Source: VXNE01 sp963664635
Lineage (GTDB): Bacteria; Pseudomonadota; Gammaproteobacteria; Pseudomonadales; Azotimanducaceae
Reading direction: 5' to 3'
Assembly: GCA_963664635.1 (NCBI GenBank)
Contig: OY761542.1
Location: 3,534,001 to 3,598,000 of the forward strand
DNA: 64,000 nucleotides
Below the pieces are notes generated by a model. It searched no databases. It was not told the origin of the DNA and worked only from the letters and a program-made list of their open reading frames with translations. How positions within the stretch are numbered: position 1 is the first letter of the stretch; every line of letters begins with the position of its first letter. Below, piece after piece: positions 24,695-32,610 of this stretch. Both the position numbers and the translations under genes were made by a program.

Positions 24695-25174
24695 TCATCG
24701 GCGTTCGCACTCGACCCTGATCTCCACCGTTCCGCCCGCGTCGTCGACTGCCGTCGAGGACACCCCGCTCGCCCCGGCCTCGCAGTCTTCCGCCAACTCC
24801 AGCGCCCTGTCCACAGCCGCCCCGGCCGCGTCAAGGCCCTGATCCCCGGCGCTCCGGATCGAGACCCGCACCTCGCGGGCCGCGCCACCGGGCGCGGCAT
24901 CGCCCTCGCTCATCGCCGGCCCGAGGCGGCCGAGGACTCTGCTCATGGCACCGTCCGCGCCGCACGCGACCGCCGTGCGCAACGTGCCGTCGCTCCCCGT
25001 GACGAAAGCCGCGGACCAGCCGGCCTCGGCACAGGCCCCTTCGCCGAGGCTCTCGAGGTACGCGGCGGCTGCCGTGAGCGCGTCCGGGCCGGAAGGCGGC
25101 TCCGCCTCGGTGTACGTCATCTGGCATCCGGCACACGCGACCAGGACCAGGGCCGGCAACGCGAGGGCCCTCAT
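24695..25174 (-). CDS. Predicted lipoprotein
   Basis: A 159-residue protein starting at ATG 25174, overlapping the kinase-like gene upstream by ATGA. The N-terminus MRALALPALVLVAC fits a lipoprotein signal with lipobox LVAC and lipidation at C14. The mature part is acidic, rich in Ala and Gly, and has cysteines near GEGACAEA, AVACGADG, EDCEAGA and VECERR that could form disulfides. I do not recognise a domain. Confidence 0.62.
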   Translation of the reverse strand: MRALALPALVLVACAGCQMTYTEAEPPSGPDALTAAAAYLESLGEGACAEAGWSAAFVTGSDGTLRTAVACGADGAMSRVLGRLGPAMSEGDAAPGGAAREVRVSIRSAGDQGLDAAGAAVDRALELAEDCEAGASGVSSTAVDDAGGTVEIRVECERR

Positions 25175-26175
25175 CCCAGCAGCTCGAGCGCCCGATCGAT
25201 CAGCGGCGCCTGCGACAGCGCCGTGTTTTCCCAGCTCGGATCCGGCCGCTTCCCCCGGCGATGCAGGCCCAGGTTGAAGCCGGTGATGATCGCGAACTTG
25301 TACGCCGCCAGCGCCCGGAACCAGCGCAGGTCGGGCAGCGGGTCGCCGTATGCCTCGGTGTACAGCGCGACCAGGGTGTCCGGATCGAGGAACATGGGAC
25401 GGCCGAGCGCCTGCCCGCCGGCCCACGCCTCGGGATCGCTGAACGTGCAGATCCAGCCGACGTCGTTCAGCGTGGCGCCGATGCCCGTCAGCTCCCAGTC
25501 GATCACCGCGAGCAGTTGGGCGTCCTTCGAGCAGAACAGGTTCGCGGTCTGAAAGTCGCCGTGAAAGATGCCCACGGGCGCATCGTGGGGGATCGTGTCC
25601 AGCAGGCGCCGCCGGCACTCCGGCGCGCGGGCCAGCGCCTCCGGGTCCGCTGCGCGCTCGTGGAACCGGTCCCATCGCTCGACGTCCTGCGCGAACGGCA
25701 CCGGCTCCCCCAGGTACGGCGTCCGCGCCGGGTCCACCTTGTGGATGCGCGCCAGGGCGGACATCGCCTGGCGACCGAGATCGAGCCGGGCCTCGTCGGA
25801 GAGGTCCGCGCCCCACTCGCCCTGGCCCAGGCGCAACACGTCGCCCTCCAGTTGCGGCACGACGAAATAGGGGCAGCCGAACCAGGTGAGATCCGAGCCC
25901 GACCACTGCACGCTGCAGTGCGGCACGTCCGTGCCGTCGAGGGCGTTGAGCACCTCCACCTGCCGCAGCACGTCCGCGGTCCCCCGCCAGTTCACGTTCG
26001 GCGGGGGGATGCGCAGGAACCAGCCTTCGGAGCGTCCCGGCGCCTCGACGCTGAAACCATACGAGAATCCCGCGTGCCCCGGCATCTTGTGCACGTCGAA
26101 CACGCGGACGTCCGACGTCCCGTACATCGCTTCGCAGAACGGTCCCAGACGGCGTTCGAGTTCGGCGAGTTCCAT
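25171..26175 (-). CDS. Aminoglycoside-phosphotransferase-fold kinase
   Basis: A 334-residue protein with a bacterial kinase-like fold. The catalytic loop IFHGDFQTANLF (HGDxxxxN) and metal-binding VIDWELTGIG are clear. The N-terminal lobe has the expected GWFLRIPPP strand. This subtype is often found with acyl-CoA synthetases and acyl-CoA dehydrogenases, where it phosphorylates hydroxyacyl-CoA intermediates; here an acyl-CoA synthetase gene is 40 bp upstream on the same strand. The start ATG was kept as it matches the family length. A paralogue occurs at 31518-32522. Confidence 0.85.
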   Translation of the reverse strand: MELAELERRLGPFCEAMYGTSDVRVFDVHKMPGHAGFSYGFSVEAPGRSEGWFLRIPPPNVNWRGTADVLRQVEVLNALDGTDVPHCSVQWSGSDLTWFGCPYFVVPQLEGDVLRLGQGEWGADLSDEARLDLGRQAMSALARIHKVDPARTPYLGEPVPFAQDVERWDRFHERAADPEALARAPECRRRLLDTIPHDAPVGIFHGDFQTANLFCSKDAQLLAVIDWELTGIGATLNDVGWICTFSDPEAWAGGQALGRPMFLDPDTLVALYTEAYGDPLPDLRWFRALAAYKFAIITGFNLGLHRRGKRPDPSWENTALSQAPLIDRALELLG

Positions 26176-26215
26176 GGGCTCCCTCCTGTTGCCGAGGCTT
26201 ATGGGGACGGCGGAA

Positions 26216-27760
26216 CTATACCGCCGCCGGACCCGGGAACTGCTCGCGCAGGATGCGCTTGAGAATCTTGCCGCTCGGGTTGCGCGGGACCTCGTCCACG
26301 AACACCGCGGCCTTCGGCTGCTTGAAGCGCGCCATGCGCCCGTTGCAGAACTCCAGGACCTCCGCCTCCGTCAGCGACGCGTCGCCGCGCACGACGATCG
26401 CGAAGGGCGATTCGCCCCACGTCTCGCTCGGGTGCCCGATGACCGCCGCCTCGGAGATCTGCGGGTGCGTCTGCAGGACCTTCTCGATCTCGGCGGGATA
26501 CACGTTCTCGCCGCCGGAGATGATCATGTCCTTGATCCGGTCCTCGATGTAGACGAAACCGTCCTCGTCCATGCGGGCGACGTCGCCGGTGCGCAGCCAG
26601 CCGTCGACGATCGTCTCCGCCGTGGCTTCCGGCCGGTTCCAGTACTCCTTCATGACATGGTCGCCCCGCAGGATGAGCTCCCCGGTAGTGTTCGGCGCAC
26701 ATTCCGCGCCGCTGCCGTCCACGATCTTGACGTCCGTGTGGAAGAACGCCTTGCCCGTCGAGCCGATCTTGACGAGCGCGTTCTCCGCGTCGATCAGGCA
26801 CGCCGGGCCGCAGCTTTCCGTCAGTCCGTAGATCTGGTGGATCTCAAGCCCGAGGCCCGCGTACGCCTCGATCAGCGACTCCGGCACCGGCGCCGCGCCC
26901 GATATGCACCAGCGCCACTGCGAGTAGTCGAAGCGCTCAAGGTTCGGAACCTGCAGCATGAAGTTCAGCATCGCCGGCACGGCGAGCCCGATAGTGACTC
27001 TCTCCCGGTCCACGAGCTCCCACGCCCGGACGGGATCGAACGTCCGCATGACCACGCTGGTGACCCCGCGGTAGACGTTGAGCGTGATCGGCGTCAGCGC
27101 ACCGACGTGGAACATGGGCAGCGGCGACAGGAAACGGTCCGTTTCCTGGTAGTACGTGTTCGCCGCGATCGTCACGCAGCCCCAGATGGAGGTGTCGTGG
27201 GTGTGCACGACGCCCTTCGGCAGCCCGGTCGTTCCGGACGTGTACATGATGTAGAGCATGTCGTCGTCCGCGGCCCCCACCGGCGGCTCCGCATCGTCGG
27301 CAGCGTCGCGGAAGCGCTGGTAGCTCTCGGCGAAGAAGGCGACCTCCTGGCGGTCTTCCACCTGCAGCCAGTGCGCGATGTCCGTGGCGTCCCCGCGGCC
27401 GTGCAGTTCCGCGACGCTCTCCATGAACTCCTCGCCGAAGATGAGCCGCTTCGACCCCGAGTCCTTGAGGATGAAGGCGAGTTCGTCCGGCACCAGCCGC
27501 CAGTTGAGCGGCACGACCACGGCGCCGATCTTGCCGAGCGCGAAGTACGCTTCGGTGAACTCCGCGCTGTTCATCAGCAGCAGCGCGACGCGCTCGCCCT
27601 TCTCCACCCCGGCAGCGCGAAACGCGTTCGCGATCCGGTTGCACCGCGCGTTGAGTTCCGAGAACGTCAGGCGCACGTCGAGATCGCCGTCCACGTACGC
27701 TTCCCGATGCGGATTCATCAACGCGCGCTTGGTGAGCCACAGGCCGATATTGCGCTGCAT
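26216..27760 (-). CDS. Acyl-CoA synthetase (AMP-forming)
   Basis: A 514-residue member of the ANL adenylating superfamily. Motifs: P-loop-like YTSGTTGLPKGVVH, YGLTESCGP, the hinge region GWLRTGDVARMDEDGFVYI, and the C-terminal lysine segment PSGKILKRILRE. It activates a carboxylic acid to its CoA thioester via an acyl-adenylate; sequence does not fix chain length. It is in the same strand order as the kinase-like gene downstream, suggesting one catabolic unit. The divergent sulfatase gene starts 137 bp away, so the shared region holds both promoters. Confidence 0.94.
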   Translation of the reverse strand: MQRNIGLWLTKRALMNPHREAYVDGDLDVRLTFSELNARCNRIANAFRAAGVEKGERVALLLMNSAEFTEAYFALGKIGAVVVPLNWRLVPDELAFILKDSGSKRLIFGEEFMESVAELHGRGDATDIAHWLQVEDRQEVAFFAESYQRFRDAADDAEPPVGAADDDMLYIMYTSGTTGLPKGVVHTHDTSIWGCVTIAANTYYQETDRFLSPLPMFHVGALTPITLNVYRGVTSVVMRTFDPVRAWELVDRERVTIGLAVPAMLNFMLQVPNLERFDYSQWRWCISGAAPVPESLIEAYAGLGLEIHQIYGLTESCGPACLIDAENALVKIGSTGKAFFHTDVKIVDGSGAECAPNTTGELILRGDHVMKEYWNRPEATAETIVDGWLRTGDVARMDEDGFVYIEDRIKDMIISGGENVYPAEIEKVLQTHPQISEAAVIGHPSETWGESPFAIVVRGDASLTEAEVLEFCNGRMARFKQPKAAVFVDEVPRNPSGKILKRILREQFPGPAAV

Positions 27761-27896
27761 GGACCGTCTCCCGTTGCGAATCGAGCGCGGATTGTCGCAA
27801 AAGCCATGCTCGCCGGCAGCACCCGACCGACTGGCCCGGCCGCTCCCGAACCGCTACTGTCGCGCCTCGGGCAGCCATCGCGACCGAAGAGGCCGA

Positions 27897-29441
27897 ATGA
27901 CCGACAGACCCCACCTCGTGATCTTCAACCCCGACCAGTGGCGCGGCGACACGCTGGGCCACCTCGGGCACCCCGCGGTCCGCACCCCGAACCTCGACCG
28001 GCTCGTCGCGTCGGATGCCGTGTCCTTCCGGCACGCGTTCGCCCAGGCCACGGTGTGCACGCCGAGCCGGTGCTCCTTCATGACCGGCTGGTACCCGCAC
28101 GTGCGCGGCCACCGCACGATGCACCACATGCTGAACCCGGACCTCGGCGAGACCAACCTGCTCAAGGTCCTGCGCGAGCACGGCTACTTCGTCTGGTGGG
28201 GCGGCAAGAACGACCTGGTCCCGGGGCAGCTCGGCTTCGAGGCCCACTGCGACGCGCACTTCCGTCCGATCCCCGCGGACTACCGGCGCTGGCGGACGAC
28301 GCCCCACGAGGAGAGCCACGGCGGCGACCTCGCGTGGCGCGGCGAGCCGGACGGCGACAACTTCTTCAGCTTCTTCAAGGGTCGGCTGCGGCCGGCGGAG
28401 GGCGAGCGGTGGTTCGACGGGGACTGGGCGATGGTCCACGGCGCCATCGACTTCCTGGACGACTACGACGGGGACCAGCCCCTGTGCCTGTTCCTGCCCC
28501 TCGGCTATCCCCACCCGCCCTACTGCGTGGAGGAGCCCTGGTACTCGCTCACGCCCCGGGAAGCGGTACCGGAGCGGCACCGGTACGAGACATGGGACGA
28601 CAAGCCCACGCTGCTGCGCGGCATCCGCGACGCCCAGGGTCTCGCCGGCTGGACGGAGGAGCGCTGGCGCGAGCTGCGGGCCACCTACTACGGCATGTGC
28701 GCCCGCGTCGACCACCAGTTCGGCCTGCTCGTCGACGCCCTGCGCCGCACGCACCGGTACGACGACAGCGCCGTCTTCGTGTTCTCGGACCACGGCGACT
28801 TCACCGGGGACTACGGGCTCGTCGAGAAGACGCAGAACACGTTCCAGGACGTCCTCTGTCGGGTACCCCTGATCGTCAAGCCGCCGGCGCGCCGGCCCGC
28901 GGCCGCCGGCGTGCGCGACCAGTTGGTGGAACTGGTGGACTTTCCCGCCACGGTGTACGATCTGGCGGGCATCGACTGCGGCTACTGGCACTTCGGCAGG
29001 AGCCTCCTGCCCGTGCTCGCCGATCCCGCCGCGCAACACCGGGACGCGGTCTTCTGCGAGGGTGGGCGCCTGCGCGGCGAGGCGCAGGCGAGCGAGCGCG
29101 AGAGCGTCCCCCCGGGGGCCCGCTATGACGGTCCGTCGCGGCTCCGCATCCGGAACACGCTCTACTCGCCCCGCATCCACCTGCAGCTCAGCGAGGCCGA
29201 CCCGCTGCCGCACACCAAGGCCGCCATGTGCCGCACCGAGCGGCTCAAGTACGTCCGCCGGGCATGCGAGACGGACGAACTCTACGACCTGGCGCGGGAT
29301 CCCGGCGAAACCCGCAATCTCATCGCGGATTCCAACTACCGCGACGCGGCGTGGGAACTCCGGGAACGGCTGCTCACCTGGTACATGGAGACCTGCGACG
29401 TCGTGCCGATGCAGCCCGACGCACGGCATTTCGACCCGTAG
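27897..29441 (+). CDS. Sulfatase (alkaline phosphatase superfamily)
   Basis: A 514-residue type I sulfatase counted from ATG 27897. The formylglycine signature CTPSR (C54) followed by GWYP matches the C-x-P-S-R motif that is oxidised by FGE. Metal-binding residues are in NPDQWRGDTLG, and in FSDHGDFTGDYGLVEK. No signal peptide is evident, so it may act in the cytoplasm. It hydrolyses sulfate esters of sugars or other alcohols; choline sulfatases are one possible relative. Divergent from the acyl-CoA synthetase. Confidence 0.93.
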   Translation: MTDRPHLVIFNPDQWRGDTLGHLGHPAVRTPNLDRLVASDAVSFRHAFAQATVCTPSRCSFMTGWYPHVRGHRTMHHMLNPDLGETNLLKVLREHGYFVWWGGKNDLVPGQLGFEAHCDAHFRPIPADYRRWRTTPHEESHGGDLAWRGEPDGDNFFSFFKGRLRPAEGERWFDGDWAMVHGAIDFLDDYDGDQPLCLFLPLGYPHPPYCVEEPWYSLTPREAVPERHRYETWDDKPTLLRGIRDAQGLAGWTEERWRELRATYYGMCARVDHQFGLLVDALRRTHRYDDSAVFVFSDHGDFTGDYGLVEKTQNTFQDVLCRVPLIVKPPARRPAAAGVRDQLVELVDFPATVYDLAGIDCGYWHFGRSLLPVLADPAAQHRDAVFCEGGRLRGEAQASERESVPPGARYDGPSRLRIRNTLYSPRIHLQLSEADPLPHTKAAMCRTERLKYVRRACETDELYDLARDPGETRNLIADSNYRDAAWELRERLLTWYMETCDVVPMQPDARHFDP

Positions 29442-29510
29442 CGACCGCCGGCGCACTGCGGTAAGATTTCCTTGTTTCCCGGCATTCTCCCGGCACGAAA
29501 GGGGATTCCG

Positions 29511-29735
29511 ATGCTCGCCAAGCTGACGTCCAAGAACCAACTCACCCTCCCCAAGGCCATCGCCTCGGCGTTTCCCGGTGTGTCCTATTTCGAGGTGACC
29601 GAGCAGTCCGGACGCATCGTCCTCTCACCCGTGCGCCTCAATCAAGGCGACGCGGTACGCCGCAAGCTCCAGGAGCTGGGGATCACCGAGCGGGACGTCA
29701 CGGACGCAATCGCGTGGGCACGCCGGCAACCCTGA
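29511..29735 (+). CDS. AbrB-type antitoxin
   Basis: A 74-residue protein from ATG 29511, preceded by AAAGGGGATT. AbrB-like swapped-hairpin residues are clear (LTSKNQLTLPKAIASAF, then SGRIVLSPV). The second half (AVRRKLQELGITERDVTDAI) is amphipathic and likely the PIN-binding arm. The next gene overlaps it, as is usual for toxin-antitoxin pairs. Confidence 0.82.
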   Translation: MLAKLTSKNQLTLPKAIASAFPGVSYFEVTEQSGRIVLSPVRLNQGDAVRRKLQELGITERDVTDAIAWARRQP

Positions 29736-30163
29736 AGCGGCCTCCCCGTGTCGTCCTCGATACCAACGTCCTCGTCTCCGCCCTGATCCTCGGCGGCGAA
29801 CTCGCCTGGCTGACAGACGCCTGGCAACGCCAGCGGGTGCGCCCGCTGGTGAGCCGGGCAACCGCAGCGGAGTTCATGGCAGTTCTCGCCTATCCGAAGT
29901 TCCGCCTGTCGGGGGAAGAACAGCAGGCCATGCTGGCAGAGTACCTGCCATGGTGCGAGGCAGTCGAGGTACCGGCATCGCTTGTGGTGCCCCCGTGTCG
30001 GGACCCCGACGATGCAGTGTTCCTGCAACTCGCAGTGGCGGCGACTGCGGACGTCCTGCTGACGGGCGACCGGGACCTGCTGCAGCTGAACGGCGCGATT
30101 CCCGTCCCGATCATCTCACCGACGGCCATGAAACGCAGACTGGGCGAAGCCCCAACACGATAA
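29714..30163 (+). CDS. PIN-domain putative toxin (COG1569-like)
   Basis: Up to 149 residues. The PIN fold is recognised from VVLDTNVLVSALILGGE, the conserved Asp/Glu in RATAAEFMAVLA, PDDAVFLQLAVAATADVLLTGDRDLL, and the C-terminal PIISPTAM. This belongs to the group annotated as putative toxin-antitoxin PIN proteins (COG1569). GTG at 29714 gives a 22-bp overlap with the antitoxin; a CTG at 29732 would give a CTGA overlap closely like the TTGA joints of other pairs here, and both starts keep the domain whole. Ribonuclease activity is inferred from the family. Confidence 0.83.
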   Translation: MGTPATLKRPPRVVLDTNVLVSALILGGELAWLTDAWQRQRVRPLVSRATAAEFMAVLAYPKFRLSGEEQQAMLAEYLPWCEAVEVPASLVVPPCRDPDDAVFLQLAVAATADVLLTGDRDLLQLNGAIPVPIISPTAMKRRLGEAPTR

Positions 30164-30234
30164 AGCGCGCACGGCGGCCACACCCGGCCACGCGGGTGAC
30201 GCCCGTCGCGTCGGCGAACGAATACCAGGCCACC

Positions 30235-30260
30235 TGTACACAACCGGCCAAACCTGTACA
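30235..30260. promoter_or_regulatory. Paired TGTACA sites upstream of the MerR gene
   Basis: TGTACA occurs at 30235-30240 and 30255-30260, 20 bp apart start to start, each preceded by CC. The second overlaps a -10-like TACAAT (30257-30262) for the MerR gene that starts at 30291. A further TGTACA lies just inside the gene at 30304. From memory, TGTACA motifs are operators of LitR/CarH-type MerR regulators, so autoregulation is likely. Confidence 0.5.
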
Positions 30261-30290
30261 ATCCTTTGTCCGGATCCGTCCAGGCCAACT

Positions 30291-31169
30291 ATGGACGACC
30301 AACTGTACAGGATCGGCACGGTCTCGAAGCTGACCGGCATCTCCGTCGAGCGGCTACGGGCCTGGGAGCGCCGCTACGGCATGAATCCCGCCGAGCGTGC
30401 CGGACGGACGCGCTTCTATGACGGCGAGCAACTCGACCGGCTGAAAAAGATCAAGGCCCTGCTCGACCGGGGCCAGAGCATCGGACAGTTGGCCCGCCTC
30501 GGTCCCGGGGAGATCGACCGGCGCCTCGGCGTCGCCCCGCGACCGGCGCAGTCCGGACTGCGGACCGGACTCGTCGGGGCGGACCTGGTGCTCGCCGAAC
30601 GCGATGCGGCCGGGGGCCGGCTGGACATCCACGGCCGCTGGGCAAGCCCGGAGACCTTCGAGGCGCATCTCGACATCCTGCCGGATCTCGATGTCGTGGC
30701 CGTGCTCATTCCCACTCTGGACCCGCAGCGCATCGAGCGGTACCTCGACGCGGTCCGCGCCGCGGCGCTGGTGTTCAGCTACCGCTATGCAACGGCGGCG
30801 GATCTCCAGACGGCCGCCGCGTTCGGCGTCACGCTGATCCCCTGGCCCGCGCCCTGGTCCTCGATCGAGGAGGCTTGCCTGGCGCAGCCGCGCACGCCCG
30901 CGGCCGCGGGCGGCCCCGCCCGCCGCTTCAGCGACGACGAACTCCTGCACGTCGCGATGGCCGCCTCCCGGACCGGCTGCGAGTGCACGCGCGGCATCGT
31001 CGACCTCGTCAACGCGCTGAACGCCTTCGCGGCGCACACGGAGCGTTGCGCCGGCGGCGACACCGAGCACCCCTCCACGTCGGCGCACGCGCAGGCGGCG
31101 CGGGCAGAGCTGGAGGAAGCGCTGCAGGTCTTCGTGCAGAAACACGCCCTGATACACGCCGCCGATTGA
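30291..31169 (+). CDS. MerR family transcriptional regulator (LitR/CarH-like HTH)
   Basis: A 292-residue regulator. The N-terminal ~75 residues form a MerR winged helix (YRIGTVSKLTGISVERLRAWERRYG, then GRTRFYDGEQLDRL), of the class seen in light-responsive LitR/CarH proteins. Residues ~95-195 form an alpha/beta domain (VVAVLIPTLDP, ALVFSYRYAT) that might be a degenerate B12-binding-like fold. I do not see the DxHxxG cobalamin motif, so it is probably not a B12 photoreceptor. The C-terminal ~80 residues include two cysteines in RTGCECTRG. TGTACA sites occur upstream of its own start and again 45 bp after its stop. Confidence 0.8.
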   Translation: MDDQLYRIGTVSKLTGISVERLRAWERRYGMNPAERAGRTRFYDGEQLDRLKKIKALLDRGQSIGQLARLGPGEIDRRLGVAPRPAQSGLRTGLVGADLVLAERDAAGGRLDIHGRWASPETFEAHLDILPDLDVVAVLIPTLDPQRIERYLDAVRAAALVFSYRYATAADLQTAAAFGVTLIPWPAPWSSIEEACLAQPRTPAAAGGPARRFSDDELLHVAMAASRTGCECTRGIVDLVNALNAFAAHTERCAGGDTEHPSTSAHAQAARAELEEALQVFVQKHALIHAAD

Positions 31170-31198
31170 AAAAAAGAACAAAACCTCGACAAAAATGC

Positions 31199-31228
31199 TT
31201 GACATGACCCATTTGTACAGTACATGAT
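31199..31228 (+). promoter_or_regulatory. Strong promoter with TGTACA/GTACA palindrome in the spacer
   Basis: A perfect -35 TTGACA at 31199-31204 is followed 18 bp later by a -10-like CATGAT (31223-31228). Between and overlapping them lies the palindrome TGTACAGTACA (31214-31224), the motif also found upstream of the MerR gene 45 bp to the left. Operators between the -35 and -10 are characteristic of MerR control. It points rightward into a region where I find no convincing gene. Confidence 0.55.
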
Positions 31229-31394
31229 GCCGGCATGTTTGATTTCAGGCGTGCATGGCGGCTTCGATCTCTGTCCTCCCAGACGAGTGTCCTTCCCCCA
31301 GCGAAGCCGTCTTCAGCCGCTCTCTTTCCCTCGGAGCGGCTGACACGCCCCTTTATTCCGCCGACCGAAGGCGCATTTTCCGCCGCAGGCTCCT

Positions 31395-31439
31395 TTCCGG
31401 CTGAAGGCTCTCTTCCGGCTGAAGGCTCTCTTCCCTGCC
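31395..31439 (+). repeat. 18-bp tandem repeat
   Basis: The unit TTCCGGCTGAAGGCTCTC occurs twice in direct succession (31395-31412 and 31413-31430), followed by a partial third unit (TTCCCTGCC). A degenerate related unit precedes it (TTTTCCGCCGCAGGCTCC, from about 31376). Confidence 0.75.
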
Positions 31440-31517
31440 GAGGAGTAGGTGTCCAATCAAGCGGGGTGAGCCGGTCCGGCTCGCAGTACCCGCTCCTGCT
31501 CCACCCGGCCCGGCCGG

Positions 31518-32522
31518 TCAGGTCAGAAAGGCGAGCGCCGTGCGCGCCCGCGCGTTGACCCCTTCCTTCTGCTGTTCGAGGTCGACGCCCCGGCTCTCCC
31601 CCATCGCGCCCACGAGGTAGCGCTTGTAGACGCCTTGGGCGATGGCCGCCAGACGCCAGTGGGAGAACGCGCGGTAATAGTCGATGCGGGACAGGTCGCG
31701 GCCCGTCGCCTCCTCATAAGCCACGCACACTTCCTCCCGCGACCCGAATCCCCCCGCCCCGGTCGGCGCGGCAACGGCGCCGGGCTCCCCGGGTTGCATC
31801 CAGTTGTTCAGGAGGTAGCCGAGATCGGCCAGCGCATCGCCCAGGGTGCACAGTTCCCAGTCGAGCACGGCCCGGATGCGCCCGCCTCCCACGATCATGT
31901 TGCCGAGGCGATAGTCCCCGTGCGCGATGGACGCCCCGACCTGCTCCGGCATGTTCTCCCGCAGCAGGCGCTCGCTCTCCTCCATCTCGGGCACTTCGTG
32001 CGTCTGGGTCGCGGCCCACTGCTTCGACCAGCGCCGGAGCTGCCGCGCGAGATACGCCTCCCGGCGGCCGAGATCGCCGAGGCCGACGGTGTCCGGATCG
32101 ATGCCGTGCAGGGTCGCAAGGACCTCCACGACGTGCCGACCCAGGGCACGGCGATCCTCCGCCGGCATGTCCGCAACGGCCGCGGCGTCATGGGCCACGA
32201 GTCCGTCCACGAAGCGCATGAGGTAGAAGGGAGCGCCGTTGATCGCCCTGTCGTCGCAGTGTCCGTGCGCCGGCGGGACCGGCACGTCCGTATCGGCGAG
32301 CGCCGCGACGATGCGGTGCTCCCGGCCCATGTCGTGCGCGCTCTCGAGCACGTGCCCGAGCGGCGGTCGCCGCAGGACGTACGCCTCCCCGCGAGCGTCG
32401 ACGAACCTGTAGGTCAGGTTGGAGTGGCCGCCCGCGATCAGCGAGAACGTCAGCGGCGGCGCCAGGCCCGGTAGCCGTTCGGACGCCCACGCCGTGACGC
32501 TTTCCAGTTCGATTCCCTGCAA
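31518..32522 (-). CDS. Aminoglycoside-phosphotransferase-fold kinase (second copy type)
   Basis: A 334-residue protein from the TTG at 32522, which follows a strong GGAGGGCGGGA purine run; longer in-frame starts overlap the divergent gene and add low-complexity residues. The kinase motifs are SIAHGDYRLGNMIVGG (HGDxxxxN) and AVLDWELCTLGDALADLGY, and VLRRPPLGHVLESAHDMGREH is typical of the ACAD10/FadE36-like phosphotransferases that act on hydroxyacyl-CoA. It is of the same general class as the protein at 25171-26175, but only moderately similar. Confidence 0.85.
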   Translation of the reverse strand: MQGIELESVTAWASERLPGLAPPLTFSLIAGGHSNLTYRFVDARGEAYVLRRPPLGHVLESAHDMGREHRIVAALADTDVPVPPAHGHCDDRAINGAPFYLMRFVDGLVAHDAAAVADMPAEDRRALGRHVVEVLATLHGIDPDTVGLGDLGRREAYLARQLRRWSKQWAATQTHEVPEMEESERLLRENMPEQVGASIAHGDYRLGNMIVGGGRIRAVLDWELCTLGDALADLGYLLNNWMQPGEPGAVAAPTGAGGFGSREEVCVAYEEATGRDLSRIDYYRAFSHWRLAAIAQGVYKRYLVGAMGESRGVDLEQQKEGVNARARTALAFLT

Positions 32523-32610
32523 TGTCCCGCCCTCCCCCGCTCTTTGAGTTTTCCCCGCGGATGGTTTCTCATACCCGCCCGCTTCGCGCAACGCCCTCCG
32601 GCCCGTCCGA

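Larger units (their letters stand above)
31170..31517. other. Gap without a supported gene after the MerR regulator
   Basis: This 348-bp interval between the MerR stop and the end of the kinase-like gene holds the TTGACA/TGTACA promoter, a pyrimidine-rich stretch and an 18-bp tandem repeat. A rightward frame at 31235-31558 is open but encodes low-complexity Pro/Ser/Ala sequence and runs into the end of the convergent gene. A small RNA is as likely as a protein. Confidence 0.5.

Noticed and set aside
25886..29128. 1080-codon rightward open frame over the kinase, acyl-CoA synthetase and sulfatase genes
   Set aside because: Antisense and out-of-frame shadow; the three real genes have full sets of family motifs.
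30291..31169. B12-dependent photoreceptor (CarH) assignment
   Set aside because: The HTH matches the class, but the DxHxxG cobalamin motif is not seen in the C-terminal part.
31235..31558. Open frame after the TTGACA/TGTACA promoter (107 codons)
   Set aside because: Low-complexity Pro/Ser/Ala sequence with tandem repeats, no ribosome-binding site, and it overlaps the end of the convergent kinase-like gene.
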